Below are positions 39,610 through 48,478 of a DNA stretch of 64,000 nt, piece after piece (position 1 is the stretch's first letter; each line of letters starts with the position of its first letter). The position numbers and the translations under genes are program-made. Source of the stretch: JAEUMW01 sp963734295 (GTDB lineage: Bacteria > Pseudomonadota > Gammaproteobacteria > Burkholderiales > JAEUMW01); the NCBI GenBank assembly GCA_963734295.1, contig CAVTGS010000012.1, forward strand, positions 1-64,000, in the 5' to 3' direction. The notes beneath the pieces were generated by a model that saw only the letters and a list, made by a program, of their open reading frames with translations, had not been told where the DNA came from and made no database searches.

Positions 39610-40794
39610 TTACAGCCGCTCGTAGATGGCCGCGATGCCTTGGCCGCCGCCGATGCACATGGTCACCAGCCCATATCGACCCCCGGTGCGTTGCAGCTCA
39701 TAGATGCACTTCACCGAGAGGATCGCACCGGTGGCGCCGATGGGATGGCCGAGTGCCACCGCGCCACCGTTGATGTTGGTTTTGGCGGGATCGAAGCCGA
39801 GCTCCTTCGCGACCGCGCAAGCCTGGGCCGCAAAGGCCTCGTTCGACTCGATCACGTCCATGTCGGAGACCTTGAGTCCCGCCCGGGCCAGGGCAGACTT
39901 AACCGCTGGCACCGGGCCGATGCCCATGATCTTGGGATCGACGCCCGAGTGCCCATAAGCCACCAGCCGGGCCATCGGCTTCAGGCCCTTTTTCGCTGCC
40001 GCGCCGGCTTCCATCAGCACGACTATGGCCGCACCGTCGTTGATGCCGGAGGCGTTGCCCGCCGTGACCGACCCTTCCTTGTCGAAGACGGTCTTGAGCT
40101 TTCCCATGCCTTCGAGGCTTGCGTCCGCGCGCGGATGCTCGTCGGTGTCGAACGGCACCGGCCCCTTGCGGGTCTTGACCTCGATCGGGAGGATCTGCTC
40201 CTTGAAGCGGCCCGCCTGGATCGCGGCGATGGCGCGCTTGTGACTCTCGACCGCCAGCGCATCCTGATCGCCCCGCGTGATGCCCCATTTCTTTGCGATC
40301 GCTTCGGCCGTCACGCCCATGTGCACCGTGTCGAAGGGATCCGTAAGCGCGCCCACCATCATGTCGATGAGCTTGCCGTCGTTCATCCGCTGACCCCAGC
40401 GCGCGGTCGGAAGCACGTAGCCGGCGCGGGTCATGGACTCGGCGCCGCCCGCGACCGCCGCATCGGTGTCGCCGAGCAGGATCGATTGCGACGCGCAGAC
40501 GATCGCCTGCAAGCCGCTGCCGCACAGGCGGTTGAGCGTAAAGGCCATGGTTTCGTGCGGCAGTCCGCCCTTGATGCACGCCACCCGCGAAACGTAAATG
40601 TCGCGCGCCTCGCCGTGGATCGCGCTGCCGATGACGCACTGGCCAATGTCCTTGGGGTCCGCCTTGGAGCGCGCCACCGCTTCCTTGACCACCGCCCCCG
40701 CATAGTCGACCAGCGGGACATCCTTCAGACCGCCGCCATAATCGCCAATTGCCGTTCGCACGGCGCTCAGTACCACTACCTCTCGTCCAGCCAT
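39610..40794 (-). CDS. bktB: acetyl-CoA C-acyltransferase (BktB-like thiolase)
   Basis: 394 residues. It condenses acyl-CoA units, as in the first step of PHA synthesis, or splits ketoacyl-CoA. The nucleophilic cysteine is in NRLCGSGLQAI, with the further motifs NEAFAAQACAVAKELGF, GGAVALGHPIGATGAIL and the C-terminal CIGGGQGIAAI. The BktB assignment rests on overall look; PhaA is possible. The start at 40794 (MAGREVVVLSAVRTAIG) has GAGAGGAG upstream; a longer frame begins at 40884 without support. Confidence 0.85.
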   Translation of the reverse strand: MAGREVVVLSAVRTAIGDYGGGLKDVPLVDYAGAVVKEAVARSKADPKDIGQCVIGSAIHGEARDIYVSRVACIKGGLPHETMAFTLNRLCGSGLQAIVCASQSILLGDTDAAVAGGAESMTRAGYVLPTARWGQRMNDGKLIDMMVGALTDPFDTVHMGVTAEAIAKKWGITRGDQDALAVESHKRAIAAIQAGRFKEQILPIEVKTRKGPVPFDTDEHPRADASLEGMGKLKTVFDKEGSVTAGNASGINDGAAIVVLMEAGAAAKKGLKPMARLVAYGHSGVDPKIMGIGPVPAVKSALARAGLKVSDMDVIESNEAFAAQACAVAKELGFDPAKTNINGGAVALGHPIGATGAILSVKCIYELQRTGGRYGLVTMCIGGGQGIAAIYERL

Positions 40795-41043
40795 GGAATG
40801 CTCCTCTCTCTCTTTGGTTGCCGTTGGGGATTGTTCTTGAACTGCCTGTCGCCGACCGCTCGATTGCAAGGCTTCGCCGCGCAAAGGAATCGGGCGACGA
40901 TTGACTGCCTCAGGAGGGCTGCAAGTGTGATTCGGAGGTCGGAGTGTACGCCCCGCCCGATGCCGTGTCGAGACGGCGCCGCTGGCATGGTGCCGCCGTG
41001 TCCGGATGGCGTGCGGGCCGCGTCAGGATGGGCGTCTCGTCGC

Positions 41044-42042
41044 TCAAGTGAAGAACGCGAGCAGCCGGTGCGGCAGCCAGGTAATCCGTCCCGGAAAGGG
41101 ACCGGTGCAGAACCCGACATGGCCGCCCTGCGCTGGAAACTCCAGGGTGACGTGCTTCGACACCTCGGATGGCTCCGGCAGCGCGCGCTCAGGCAGGAAC
41201 GGGTCGTTCCGCGCATTTATCACCAGCGTGGGGACCGCGATGCGCGCGAGCCAGGGCTTGCTGCTCGCGCGCGTCCAGTAGTCGTCGGTATCGCGGAAGC
41301 CGTGCACCGGCGCGGTGAAGACGTCGTCGAATTCCCGCATGGTGCGCGCCCCGAGCAGGCGCTCGCGGTTGCAGAGTCCGGGATGACGATCGAGCATCTC
41401 GACCACCTTCGGCTTGAGCGTTGCCAGGAAGGCGCGGGCGTAGAAGGGGTTGAAGCCCCGCTCCAGGGCATCGCCCGATGCCATGAGATCGAGCGGCGCG
41501 GAGACGGCCGCCACGGTGGCGACGAGATCGCTTGCCGCCGGTCCTCGTTCACCGAGCCACTTGAGCAGCAGGTTGCCGCCGAGGGAAACGCCGACGACAT
41601 GGACCGGCGCGTCGGGAAAGCGCGCTTTGATGCGGGGCATTACCCACTCCGGCTCGGCGGTGTCGCCGGAGTGGTAGGCCCGGGGCAGACGATTGGGCGC
41701 GCCGCCGCAGCCGCGGTAGTGGTAGACGACTCCGTGCCACCCGCGCTCCATGACCGCACGCATCAACGCGATGGCGTAATGGCTGCGCGAGCTGCCTTCC
41801 AGACCGTGGAACAGCACCACGAGCGGCGCGCCGGTGCGACCGTCCAGCCAGTCGAGGTCGACGAAGTCACCGTCCGGCGCATCCCAGCGCTCGCGCCGAT
41901 AGGTGAGCGGCGACTGCGGCAGCAGCGCGGGGTAGACGGTCTGGAGGTGGCGACCGGGCAGCCATACCGGCGCGACATAGGGTTCGGGCGCGCCGGCGGC
42001 GGCTGACAGGTCGCGGATGACGCGGTCGGGCTCCCGGCGCAT
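41044..42042 (-). CDS. YheT-type alpha/beta hydrolase
   Basis: 332 residues. The nucleophile elbow GVSLGG in VVGVSLGGNLLLKWLGE, the oxyanion region LVVLFHGLEGSSRSHY, the YHYRGCGG segment, the late acid in NARNDPFLP and the histidine in GGHVGFC make a complete catalytic triad. N-terminal WLPGRHLQTVYPAL is the family mark. Members hydrolyse esters; the physiological substrate is unknown. It is followed by 250 bases with no gene before the thiolase. Confidence 0.85.
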   Translation of the reverse strand: MRREPDRVIRDLSAAAGAPEPYVAPVWLPGRHLQTVYPALLPQSPLTYRRERWDAPDGDFVDLDWLDGRTGAPLVVLFHGLEGSSRSHYAIALMRAVMERGWHGVVYHYRGCGGAPNRLPRAYHSGDTAEPEWVMPRIKARFPDAPVHVVGVSLGGNLLLKWLGERGPAASDLVATVAAVSAPLDLMASGDALERGFNPFYARAFLATLKPKVVEMLDRHPGLCNRERLLGARTMREFDDVFTAPVHGFRDTDDYWTRASSKPWLARIAVPTLVINARNDPFLPERALPEPSEVSKHVTLEFPAQGGHVGFCTGPFPGRITWLPHRLLAFFT

Positions 42043-42048
42043 CGCAGA

Positions 42049-42481
42049 TCAATGCAGGACCGTGGGCGCGTGCCCTTCGGGGCGTGCTACCTCGCGCAGG
42101 GCGGGCGAGGCATGGTGGACCAGCAGGCGCCAGCCGCGCTCGGTCTCAATGTAGACGTTGGTAGCCACGATGGGGTTGACCGGCCGCGACTGCCCGGTGA
42201 CGACGATGTTCTCGTGCACGCTGTGGATGGCGACGCGGACGCCGCGCAGGTACTGCTGACCGGTGAGCTGGAACCGCATGGCGGGGCCGCCGGCGAAGAT
42301 GTCGCGCCACGAATCGCGCACCTGCTCGAAGCCCGGCGAGCCGCGGGCCGCCCGGATGCACGCACACGATTTCCTCGTCCTCCGCCCAGACGTTCATCAT
42401 GGCATCGAGGTCGGCGCGCTCGAGGGCCTCGTAGAACGCTGTCTCCGCATCTTCGGGGGTGGCGAATATCGTGAGCGTCAT
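42049..42481 (-). CDS. SnoaL/NTF2-like small protein (one frame break)
   Basis: About 143 residues after removing one base near 42357. N-terminus TPEDAETAFYEALERADLDA followed by MMNVWAEDEEIVCVHPGGPR and then VRDSWRDIFAG, VHENIVVTGQSR, and TERGWRLLVHHASPA: a cone-shaped NTF2 fold like YybH/Cif-type DUF4440 proteins. A ligand-binding or ketosteroid-isomerase-like role is possible but unproven. The ATG at 42481 overlaps the waaF stop (ATGA). Confidence 0.75.
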
Positions 42482-43492
42482 GGCTTTTCGGCGGTGGCGA
42501 TCTCCGTGCGGAGCCGCGCGGGGGTGAGGTCCATCATGCACTTGAAATGTTTGAGCGGGCATTCGCGCTTGAAGCAGGGACTGCAGGGCAGATCGAGCCG
42601 GACGACCCGCGCGCGGACCGACAGGGGGGGCGTGAAGCGCGGGCTGCTCGAGCCGAAGATCGCGATCATCGGCCGGTCGAGCGCTGCCGCCACGTGCATC
42701 AGCCCCGAGTCGTTCGCGACCACGAGATCGGCGCAGGACATGAGGTCGACGGCCTCGTCCAGGCTCGTCTTTCCGCACAGATTTACGCACGCGCCGTTCG
42801 CTCGCTGCGCGATCTCGTCGCCGATCGCGGCATCCTTCGGCGACCCCAGCAGCCACACCTGCCGCCCCTCGTGGGCCAAGGTCGCGGCGAGCTCGGCATA
42901 GTAGGCTGCCGGCCAGCGCTTCGCCGGTCCGTATTCGGCACCGGGGCAGAACACGACCACCGTGCGCTCGGTGCGGAGCTCGAGCCGTGCGAGGATTATC
43001 TCCCGCGCAACCGCATCGATCGCCAGGCGCGGTGGCGGAACCGGCGTCTCGAGGGCCTTGCCCGGGGCCTCCGCGAGCGCCGCGAAGCGCTCCACCATGA
43101 GCGGCAGCGCCTTCTCGTCGAGCCGCCTCCGGTCGTTGAGCAGGCCGAAGCGCGCCTCCCCGATGTAGCCGGTGCGCAGCGGAATGCCGGCGAAGAACGG
43201 GATCAGGGCCGACTTGAACGAATTCGGCAGCACGATCGCGTGCTGGTAGTTGCCCGAGAGGGTTCGCGCGAAGCGGCGGCGCTCCGCGACACCCATCGCC
43301 CCGTGGCGCGAAAGGGTTCTCCACCGTGTCGTCGACTTCGGGCATGCGGCTGAGCACCGGCAACACCCACGGCGGCGCAAGCACCGTGATGCGCACACCG
43401 GGGTGACGCTCCTTCACCCGCCTCATCAAGGGCTGCGCGAGGACGGCATCGCCCACCCAGGCGGGGCCGACGATCAGGATCCGGACGGACAC
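42478..43492 (-). CDS. waaF: LPS heptosyltransferase II (one frame break)
   Basis: About 337 residues. It adds the second heptose to the inner core of lipopolysaccharide on the cytoplasmic face (GT9 family). N-terminus SVRILIVGPAWVGDAVLAQP, then after the break ARTLSGNYQHAIVLPNSFKS, VFCPGAEYGPAKRWPAAYYA, and ANDSGLMHVAAALDRPMIAI with the donor-binding residues. The late Cys-rich stretch SPCFKRECPLKHFKCM is typical. One inserted T near 43310 breaks the frame. The start is the GTG at 43492, where conserved sequence begins. Confidence 0.9.
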
Positions 43493-43523
43493 GGCAGGCG
43501 GGCGCGGCGTGGTCCCCGATTGC

Positions 43524-44213
43524 TCAGGGGCACCCGGCGACGAAGGCAGGCAAGTCCGCGAGGCTCCCACCCTCGGCCTCCGGCGCGACGCCGAGCTCCT
43601 CGCGCGGCAGCCCGGCGCGGTTGACCCAGAAGGTGCGGAACCCGAACCAGGTGCCTGCCGACACGTCCCAGCCGTTGGCCGAAACGAACACGATCTCGCG
43701 CGGACTCAGGTTGAAGGCGTGGGTGGCGAGCCGATAGGCGCGAAAGTCGGTCTTGTAGGTCTTGACCGCGTCGACCGACAGCAGGTGATCGAAGAACCCG
43801 TCCAGGCCCGCGTGGCGGGTGAGCGCCGCGAGCATCGCCGGGCTGCCGTTCGAGAGGATCGCGAGGCGGTGGCCGGAGGCCCGCAACCGGCGCAGCACTT
43901 CCCCGACCTCGGGAAAGGTCGCGAGCCGCAGGTACTGATCCAGAAGCGTCGTCCGCGCCGCGTCGTCGAGCGCCAGCCCGAGCCGTTTCGCGGCGTAGCG
44001 CAGCGCGTCCTCCGTGACCCGCGCGAAATCGACATAGCGGTCCGACATCGCGCGAAGCCACGTGTACTCGAGCTGCTTCGTCCGCCAGAGCTGCGACAGG
44101 GCGTCGCCCTGACCCGGGAAAAGAGCCTCTGCGCGCTCACGCACGGAGTGCACGTCGTAGAGCGTGCCGTACGCGTCGAACGCAATCGCGCGCACGGGCA
44201 GAGGTTCTCTCAT
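43524..44213 (-). CDS. haloacid dehalogenase, type II-like (HAD superfamily)
   Basis: 229 residues. Motif I AFDAYGTLYD with the nucleophile aspartate, the substrate-side LSNGSPAML (motif II), the lysine in VDAVKTYKTDFRAY (motif III), and motif IV in FVSANGWDVSAGTWFGF fit (S)-2-haloacid dehalogenases closely. It may act on 2-haloacids, although environmental copies often act on other small acids. Located between waaF and the ilvE pair on the same strand, with a 71-base gap from the zinc-finger gene. Confidence 0.9.
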   Translation of the reverse strand: MREPLPVRAIAFDAYGTLYDVHSVRERAEALFPGQGDALSQLWRTKQLEYTWLRAMSDRYVDFARVTEDALRYAAKRLGLALDDAARTTLLDQYLRLATFPEVGEVLRRLRASGHRLAILSNGSPAMLAALTRHAGLDGFFDHLLSVDAVKTYKTDFRAYRLATHAFNLSPREIVFVSANGWDVSAGTWFGFRTFWVNRAGLPREELGVAPEAEGGSLADLPAFVAGCP

Positions 44214-44284
44214 GACGAGGAGGAAGGTGCGGCTGCGTCAGGGCCGGGGGGCGCGCCAGGTCTGCGCACGGCGCGAAGCGATGT

Positions 44285-44491
44285 TCAGTGATGCCCCGCC
44301 ATCGGTCCGCCCTGCAGGCGGTACCGGGTGCCGCAATACGGACAGAGCGCTTCGCCGGAGTCGGTGATGTCGAGGAAAACGCGCGGATGGGCGTTCCAAA
44401 GCATCATCCACGGCATCGGACAGTGCAGCGGCAGATCGTCCGCGGTCACCTCGATCTCGCGGCTCGCGTTAACCGACTTTTCTTTCTGCAT
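44285..44491 (-). CDS. CHCC-type zinc-finger domain protein
   Basis: 68 residues. LPLHCPMPWMMLWNAHPRVFL followed by CPYCGTRYRL gives the Cys-His-Cys-Cys pattern of the small zinc-finger family related to mitochondrial NDUFS6. The function in bacteria is unknown. It overlaps the end of ilvE by 23 bases, an arrangement common in beta-proteobacteria. Confidence 0.85.
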   Translation of the reverse strand: MQKEKSVNASREIEVTADDLPLHCPMPWMMLWNAHPRVFLDITDSGEALCPYCGTRYRLQGGPMAGHH

Positions 44492-45422
44492 GGGAAGCCT
44501 CTTGCACCGGCGTGAGCCAGTTCAGGTGATTTTCAGCGCGACCGTGGACGCAATCGAAGAAGAGCGCCTGCAATCGCGTAGTGATGGGGCCGCGCACGCC
44601 TGCGCCGATGGCGCGGTTGTCGAGCTCGCGAATCGGTGTGACCTCCGCCGCGGTGCCGGTGAAGAAGGCCTCGTCGGCGCAATAGACCTCGTCGCGCGTG
44701 ATGCGCTTTTCGATCACCGGCACGCCGATCTCGCCCGCCAGGGTCACGATCGTGTCACGGGTGATCCCTTCGAGCGCCGAGGTGAGATCGGGGGTGTAGA
44801 TGCGGCCGTTGCGCACGATGAAGACGTTCTCGCCCGACCCTTCGGCGACGAACCCGTCCACGTCGAGGAGCAGCGCTTCGTCATAACCATCGTGCACGGC
44901 CTCCTGATGGGCCAGGATGGAGTTCGTGTAGCTGCCCACCGCCTTCGCCTTGCACATGGTGATGTTGACATGATGGCGCGTGAAGGACGAGGTCTTCACC
45001 CGGATGCCTTTTTCCAGCCCCTCCTTGCCGAGATAGGCGCCCCACGGCCACGCCGCCACCGCCACGTGAGTCGAGAGAGTGCGTGCAGAGATGCCGAGCG
45101 CTTCCGACCCGTAGAAGGCGATCGGACGGACGTAGCAGCTTTCGAGCTTGTTCTCGCGCACCACCGCGCGCTGTGCCGCCATGAGCGTTGGCGCGTCCCA
45201 GGGCATCTTCATGCCGAAGATGTGGGCCGAGCGGAACAGGCGGTCGGTGTGCTCCTGCAACCGGAAGATGGCCGTGCCGATTTCCGTATGGTAGGCGCGC
45301 ACGCCCTCGAACACCCCCATCCCGTAGTGCAGGGTGTGGGTGAGGACATGGGTGGTGGCGTCTCGCCACGGCACCATGTGGCCGTCATACCAGATGAGGC
45401 CATCGCGGTCGGACATCGACAT
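44469..45422 (-). CDS. ilvE: branched-chain amino acid aminotransferase
   Basis: 317 residues, fold-IV PLP enzyme that makes leucine, isoleucine and valine from keto acids. The PLP lysine sits in CKAKAVGSYTNSILAHQEA, preceded by the arginine of VRPIAFYGSEALG, and the phosphate-binding VAEGSGENVFIV follows. N-terminal YDGHMVPWRDATTHVLTHTL and HYGMGVFEGVRAY are family typical. A start at 45422 and a second Met at 45416 are both possible. Confidence 0.95.
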   Translation of the reverse strand: MSMSDRDGLIWYDGHMVPWRDATTHVLTHTLHYGMGVFEGVRAYHTEIGTAIFRLQEHTDRLFRSAHIFGMKMPWDAPTLMAAQRAVVRENKLESCYVRPIAFYGSEALGISARTLSTHVAVAAWPWGAYLGKEGLEKGIRVKTSSFTRHHVNITMCKAKAVGSYTNSILAHQEAVHDGYDEALLLDVDGFVAEGSGENVFIVRNGRIYTPDLTSALEGITRDTIVTLAGEIGVPVIEKRITRDEVYCADEAFFTGTAAEVTPIRELDNRAIGAGVRGPITTRLQALFFDCVHGRAENHLNWLTPVQEASHAERKVG

Positions 45423-45463
45423 GGAGTGTCTCCGGGGAGCAGAGAAGGAAAATCAAACCCCGA

Positions 45464-45493
45464 ATTCTAGCCGCTTTGGGGGCGGGGCTCCAA
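45464..45493 (-). promoter_or_regulatory. candidate sigma-70 promoter of ilvE
   Basis: On the minus strand TTGGAG (45488-45493) and TAGAAT (45464-45469) are spaced by 18 bases, about 42 bases before the ilvE start. Both boxes deviate from consensus. Confidence 0.4.
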
Positions 45494-45517
45494 GGACCAG
45501 CCAGACAGGGCGGCTCA

Positions 45518-45835
45518 TCACTTGAGGAGCTGACACTCGAGCTGGCGGATGCGCGCCTCGAGCGTCGCCATCCGCTCCAGGAGATCGACCGCGAGCGCCA
45601 TGCCCGGCGCGTTCAGCTCGAAATGGGCGCGCAGCCGGGCGGCGGTGCGCGCGCGGAGCAGGGCGTGCGCGGGAAACAGGAGCGGCCCCGGCCGCGTGGG
45701 CTCGAGGACGCCGAAGTCGAGCAGCGTCTCCACTTCCTCGCGAGTGAGACCCGAGGCGAGCAGCAGTTCGTCCAGCGAGACGGCGACCCCGCTCGATGCG
45801 ATGAAGGTTCCTTCGAAGATCTCGTTCGTGGTCAT
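45518..45835 (-). CDS. cbpM: chaperone modulator CbpM
   Basis: 105 residues. It binds and controls the DnaJ-like CbpA. A MerR-like N-terminal helix-turn-helix (VSLDELLLASGLTREEVETL, DFGVLEPT) is followed by a helical ARLRAHFELNAPGMALAVDL and a coiled C-terminus. The ATG overlaps the cbpA stop by four bases, so the pair is coupled. Confidence 0.9.
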   Translation of the reverse strand: MTTNEIFEGTFIASSGVAVSLDELLLASGLTREEVETLLDFGVLEPTRPGPLLFPAHALLRARTAARLRAHFELNAPGMALAVDLLERMATLEARIRQLECQLLK

Positions 45836-46809
45836 GGTGCGCTCCGCTCCAGGTCGCGGCGCGGATTGAAGTCGGAAGCCTCCTTCAGCTGCTCGAACAG
45901 CTCACGCTCGCGTTGTGACAAGGTCGGCGGCGTTACGATCCGCAGCAGGCAGTAGAGATCCCCGTGCCCGTGATGCGGCCTGGGCAAACCTTTCCCGGAG
46001 AGGCGGAGCTTCGCACCCGCGGACGAACCGGGAGGAATCCGCAGCCGCACCTTGCCGGAGAGCGTGGGAATCTCCACTTCCGCGCCGAGGGCCGCTTCCC
46101 ACGGTGTGACCGGCAGCTCGAGGTAGAGGTCGTGCTCGTCCGCCTTCAAGTACGGGTGCGACGCGAGCTCCACCGTGAGATAGAGGTCACCGCTTTGCGC
46201 GCCGCCCGCGCCGGGGCTGCCCTTGCCCGGGACACGCAGCTTCTGACCGTTGGTCGCGCCTTTGGGAATGCGCACCTTGAGCCTGCGTTCCGCCATGCGG
46301 ACGTGGCCGTCCGGCATGGTCTCCGGCACCCGCATCACGAACTCGCGGACTACCCCGCTGGCCGCTTCCGCCAGCGAGACCTCGACCTTCGCTTCGATGT
46401 CCTGGCCGCGCATCGAGAAACCGCCCCCGCGTGGTCCTGCCCCCTGGCCCATGCCTTCCTGGGCGAATCGGCCGCCGAAGAGGTCGCGGAAAAAGTCGCT
46501 GAACTCCGCCCCCGCGAACCCCGCGCCGTGATCGCGAGACCCATGCTGGAAGTGCGTCTCCCAGCCGGGCGGGGGCTCGAACTGCTGGCCCGGCTGGTAG
46601 TAGCCGAGACGATCGTAGGCCGCGCGCTTCTCCGGGTCCCGGAGGACTTCGTGCGCTTCGGCCACCTCCTTGAACTTTTCCTCGGCGCCCGTTTCCTTCG
46701 AGACGTCCGGGTGGTACTTCCGCGCGAGCTTCCGGTATGACTTCTTGATGTCGTCTGCGGTCGCCTCGCGGGAGACACCGAGAATCGAGTAATAGTCCTT
46801 GTATTTCAT
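45832..46809 (-). CDS. cbpA: DnaJ-class co-chaperone CbpA
   Basis: 325 residues. The J domain is at residues 1-70: YYSILGVSREATADDIKKSY with the catalytic HPD in ARKYHPDVSKE. A Gly/Phe-rich linker (GGRFAQEGMGQGAGPRGGGF) is followed by two beta-barrel substrate-binding domains (VEVSLAEAASGVVREF, KVRIPKGATNGQKLRVPGKG). No zinc domain, unlike DnaJ. The start at 46809 (MKYKDYY) is chosen over the longer frame. Confidence 0.95.
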   Translation of the reverse strand: MKYKDYYSILGVSREATADDIKKSYRKLARKYHPDVSKETGAEEKFKEVAEAHEVLRDPEKRAAYDRLGYYQPGQQFEPPPGWETHFQHGSRDHGAGFAGAEFSDFFRDLFGGRFAQEGMGQGAGPRGGGFSMRGQDIEAKVEVSLAEAASGVVREFVMRVPETMPDGHVRMAERRLKVRIPKGATNGQKLRVPGKGSPGAGGAQSGDLYLTVELASHPYLKADEHDLYLELPVTPWEAALGAEVEIPTLSGKVRLRIPPGSSAGAKLRLSGKGLPRPHHGHGDLYCLLRIVTPPTLSQRERELFEQLKEASDFNPRRDLERSAP

Positions 46810-46842
46810 CGTCTCCCTACCTTGGGGCGGAGTGTCGGCCAA

Positions 46843-48303
46843 TCAACCCCGGGGATCCTGATCGGGCTTGACGGCCACGTAGAGGGACCGGCCGCCACGC
46901 CGCACCAGCAAGGCGACTGCCCGATCCTGCGGCTGCCTTGCCAGCAATCGGTTGAATCCCGCGAGGCTCGAAACCGTTTCGTCGTTGACCGCGACCACCA
47001 CGTCGCCTTCGCGGATGCCGGCCTTCGCCGCCGCGCCGACGGCGCTCTCGACGAGAAGGCCCGACGTCACGTTGAGCTCACGCTTCTCGGCCTCGTCGAG
47101 CTCGCTCAAGACCAGCCCGAGGCGGTTGGGCGGCACGCCGCGGTCGCGCGCGCGCTCCGCCGGCCGCTCGTCGACGAGCGGCTCGATGGCGACTTCTGCG
47201 TCTCGGCGCTCGCCTTTCCGCCAGAGCGCGATCGGGATCTTCGTTCCCGGCGCCGTGGCCGCCACTAGTGGCGGCAGCTCCCCCGAATCGCGGATCGACT
47301 TGCCGCCGAATGCGGTGATGACGTCGCCCGCCTGGATGCCCGCGGTAGCGGCGGGACTGCCCTTCTCGATCTCGGCAACGAGCGCGCCCGCGGGCACCGC
47401 AAGACCGAACGATGCCGCGAGCTCCGGCGTCACGTCCTGGATCTGCACCCCCAGCCACCCGCGCGTGACCTTGCCGTGGGCACGGAGCTCGTCGCTCACC
47501 TTGATCGCAAGATCGATGGGGATCGCGAAAGAGAGCCCCATGTACCCGCCGGTGCGGCTGTAGATCTGCGAGTTGATCCCCACCACCTCGCCCTCGAGAT
47601 CGAACAGCGGGCCGCCCGAATTGCCCGGGTTGATGGCGACGTCGGTCTGGATGAAAGGCACCAGGCTCTCGTCGGGAAGAGAGCGCCCCACGGCGCTCAC
47701 GATGCCTGCCGTGACGCTGTTCTCGAAACCGAACGGGGAGCCGATCGCCACCACCCATTCGCCGACCTTGAGCGACGCGGGGTTGCCGATGCGCACCGTG
47801 GGCAGTGCTTTGGCGTCGATCTTCAATAGGCCGACATCGGTACGCGGGTCGGTGCCGACGACCCGGGCCTTGAACTCACGCTTGTCGGTGAGGCGGACCG
47901 TGACTTCATCCGCGTCGTCGAGCACGTGGGCGTTGGTGAGTATGTAGCCGTCTTCCGAGAGGATGAAGCCGGACCCGAGCGAGTTCAAAGGATCTTCGCG
48001 CTCCTGCGGGGGCGCGCGGCGGAAGAAGTCGTAGAGAGGGTGATCTTCCGGCACGCCGGGGATGCCGCTTCCGCCGAAGGGCAGCGTCTGCGTCGTGCTG
48101 ACGTTCACCACCGCCACCCCTTGCCGTTCGACCAGGCTCGTGAAATCGGGCAGCTGCAGGAGAGCCGATCGCGCCGAAGCGGACTCCTTCGAGCGGTCCG
48201 AAGGGGCCGTCGCCTCCGGCTGGCAGGCCGCGACCGCGAGCACCAGGGCGGCGAGCGCGACCTTGCGAAAGAAGCGTGCTGGGAGCAGAAATTGCTTCGA
48301 CAT
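46843..48303 (-). CDS. Deg/HtrA serine protease with lipoprotein signal
   Basis: 486 residues. Envelope quality-control protease of the MucD/DegP type. Catalytic triad: His in ILTNAHVLDDADE, Asp in RTDVGLLKID, Ser in DVAINPGNSGGPLFDL. Two PDZ domains follow (RGWLGVQIQDVTPELAASFG and NRLGLVLSELDEAEK). The N-terminus KVALAALVLAVAACQPE ends in a lipobox (VAAC), so the mature protein should be anchored to a membrane by lipidated Cys, unlike most DegP. The start at 48303 is chosen from the signal peptide. Same strand as cbpAM. Confidence 0.9.
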   Translation of the reverse strand: MSKQFLLPARFFRKVALAALVLAVAACQPEATAPSDRSKESASARSALLQLPDFTSLVERQGVAVVNVSTTQTLPFGGSGIPGVPEDHPLYDFFRRAPPQEREDPLNSLGSGFILSEDGYILTNAHVLDDADEVTVRLTDKREFKARVVGTDPRTDVGLLKIDAKALPTVRIGNPASLKVGEWVVAIGSPFGFENSVTAGIVSAVGRSLPDESLVPFIQTDVAINPGNSGGPLFDLEGEVVGINSQIYSRTGGYMGLSFAIPIDLAIKVSDELRAHGKVTRGWLGVQIQDVTPELAASFGLAVPAGALVAEIEKGSPAATAGIQAGDVITAFGGKSIRDSGELPPLVAATAPGTKIPIALWRKGERRDAEVAIEPLVDERPAERARDRGVPPNRLGLVLSELDEAEKRELNVTSGLLVESAVGAAAKAGIREGDVVVAVNDETVSSLAGFNRLLARQPQDRAVALLVRRGGRSLYVAVKPDQDPRG

Positions 48304-48478
48304 GGCACCCGGATCCAAGCTGGAGCAAAGCGACGGCACGGCAGACGCCCTAGCATGAGCCGCGTGTGTCGGAAGCAGGCTCCCCCTCGACGATTCCGGT
48401 ACGTGCGTCTTGGCCTGGTCGGGCGTCGCATGAATCCCGCAGATCCTTCCGACCGCACCGAGTGTCTCACACGTACCG

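Noticed and set aside
40795..41043. Possible small gene between the thiolase and the YheT-type hydrolase
   Set aside because: No frame with a ribosome site or plausible protein character; probably only upstream sequence of the thiolase.
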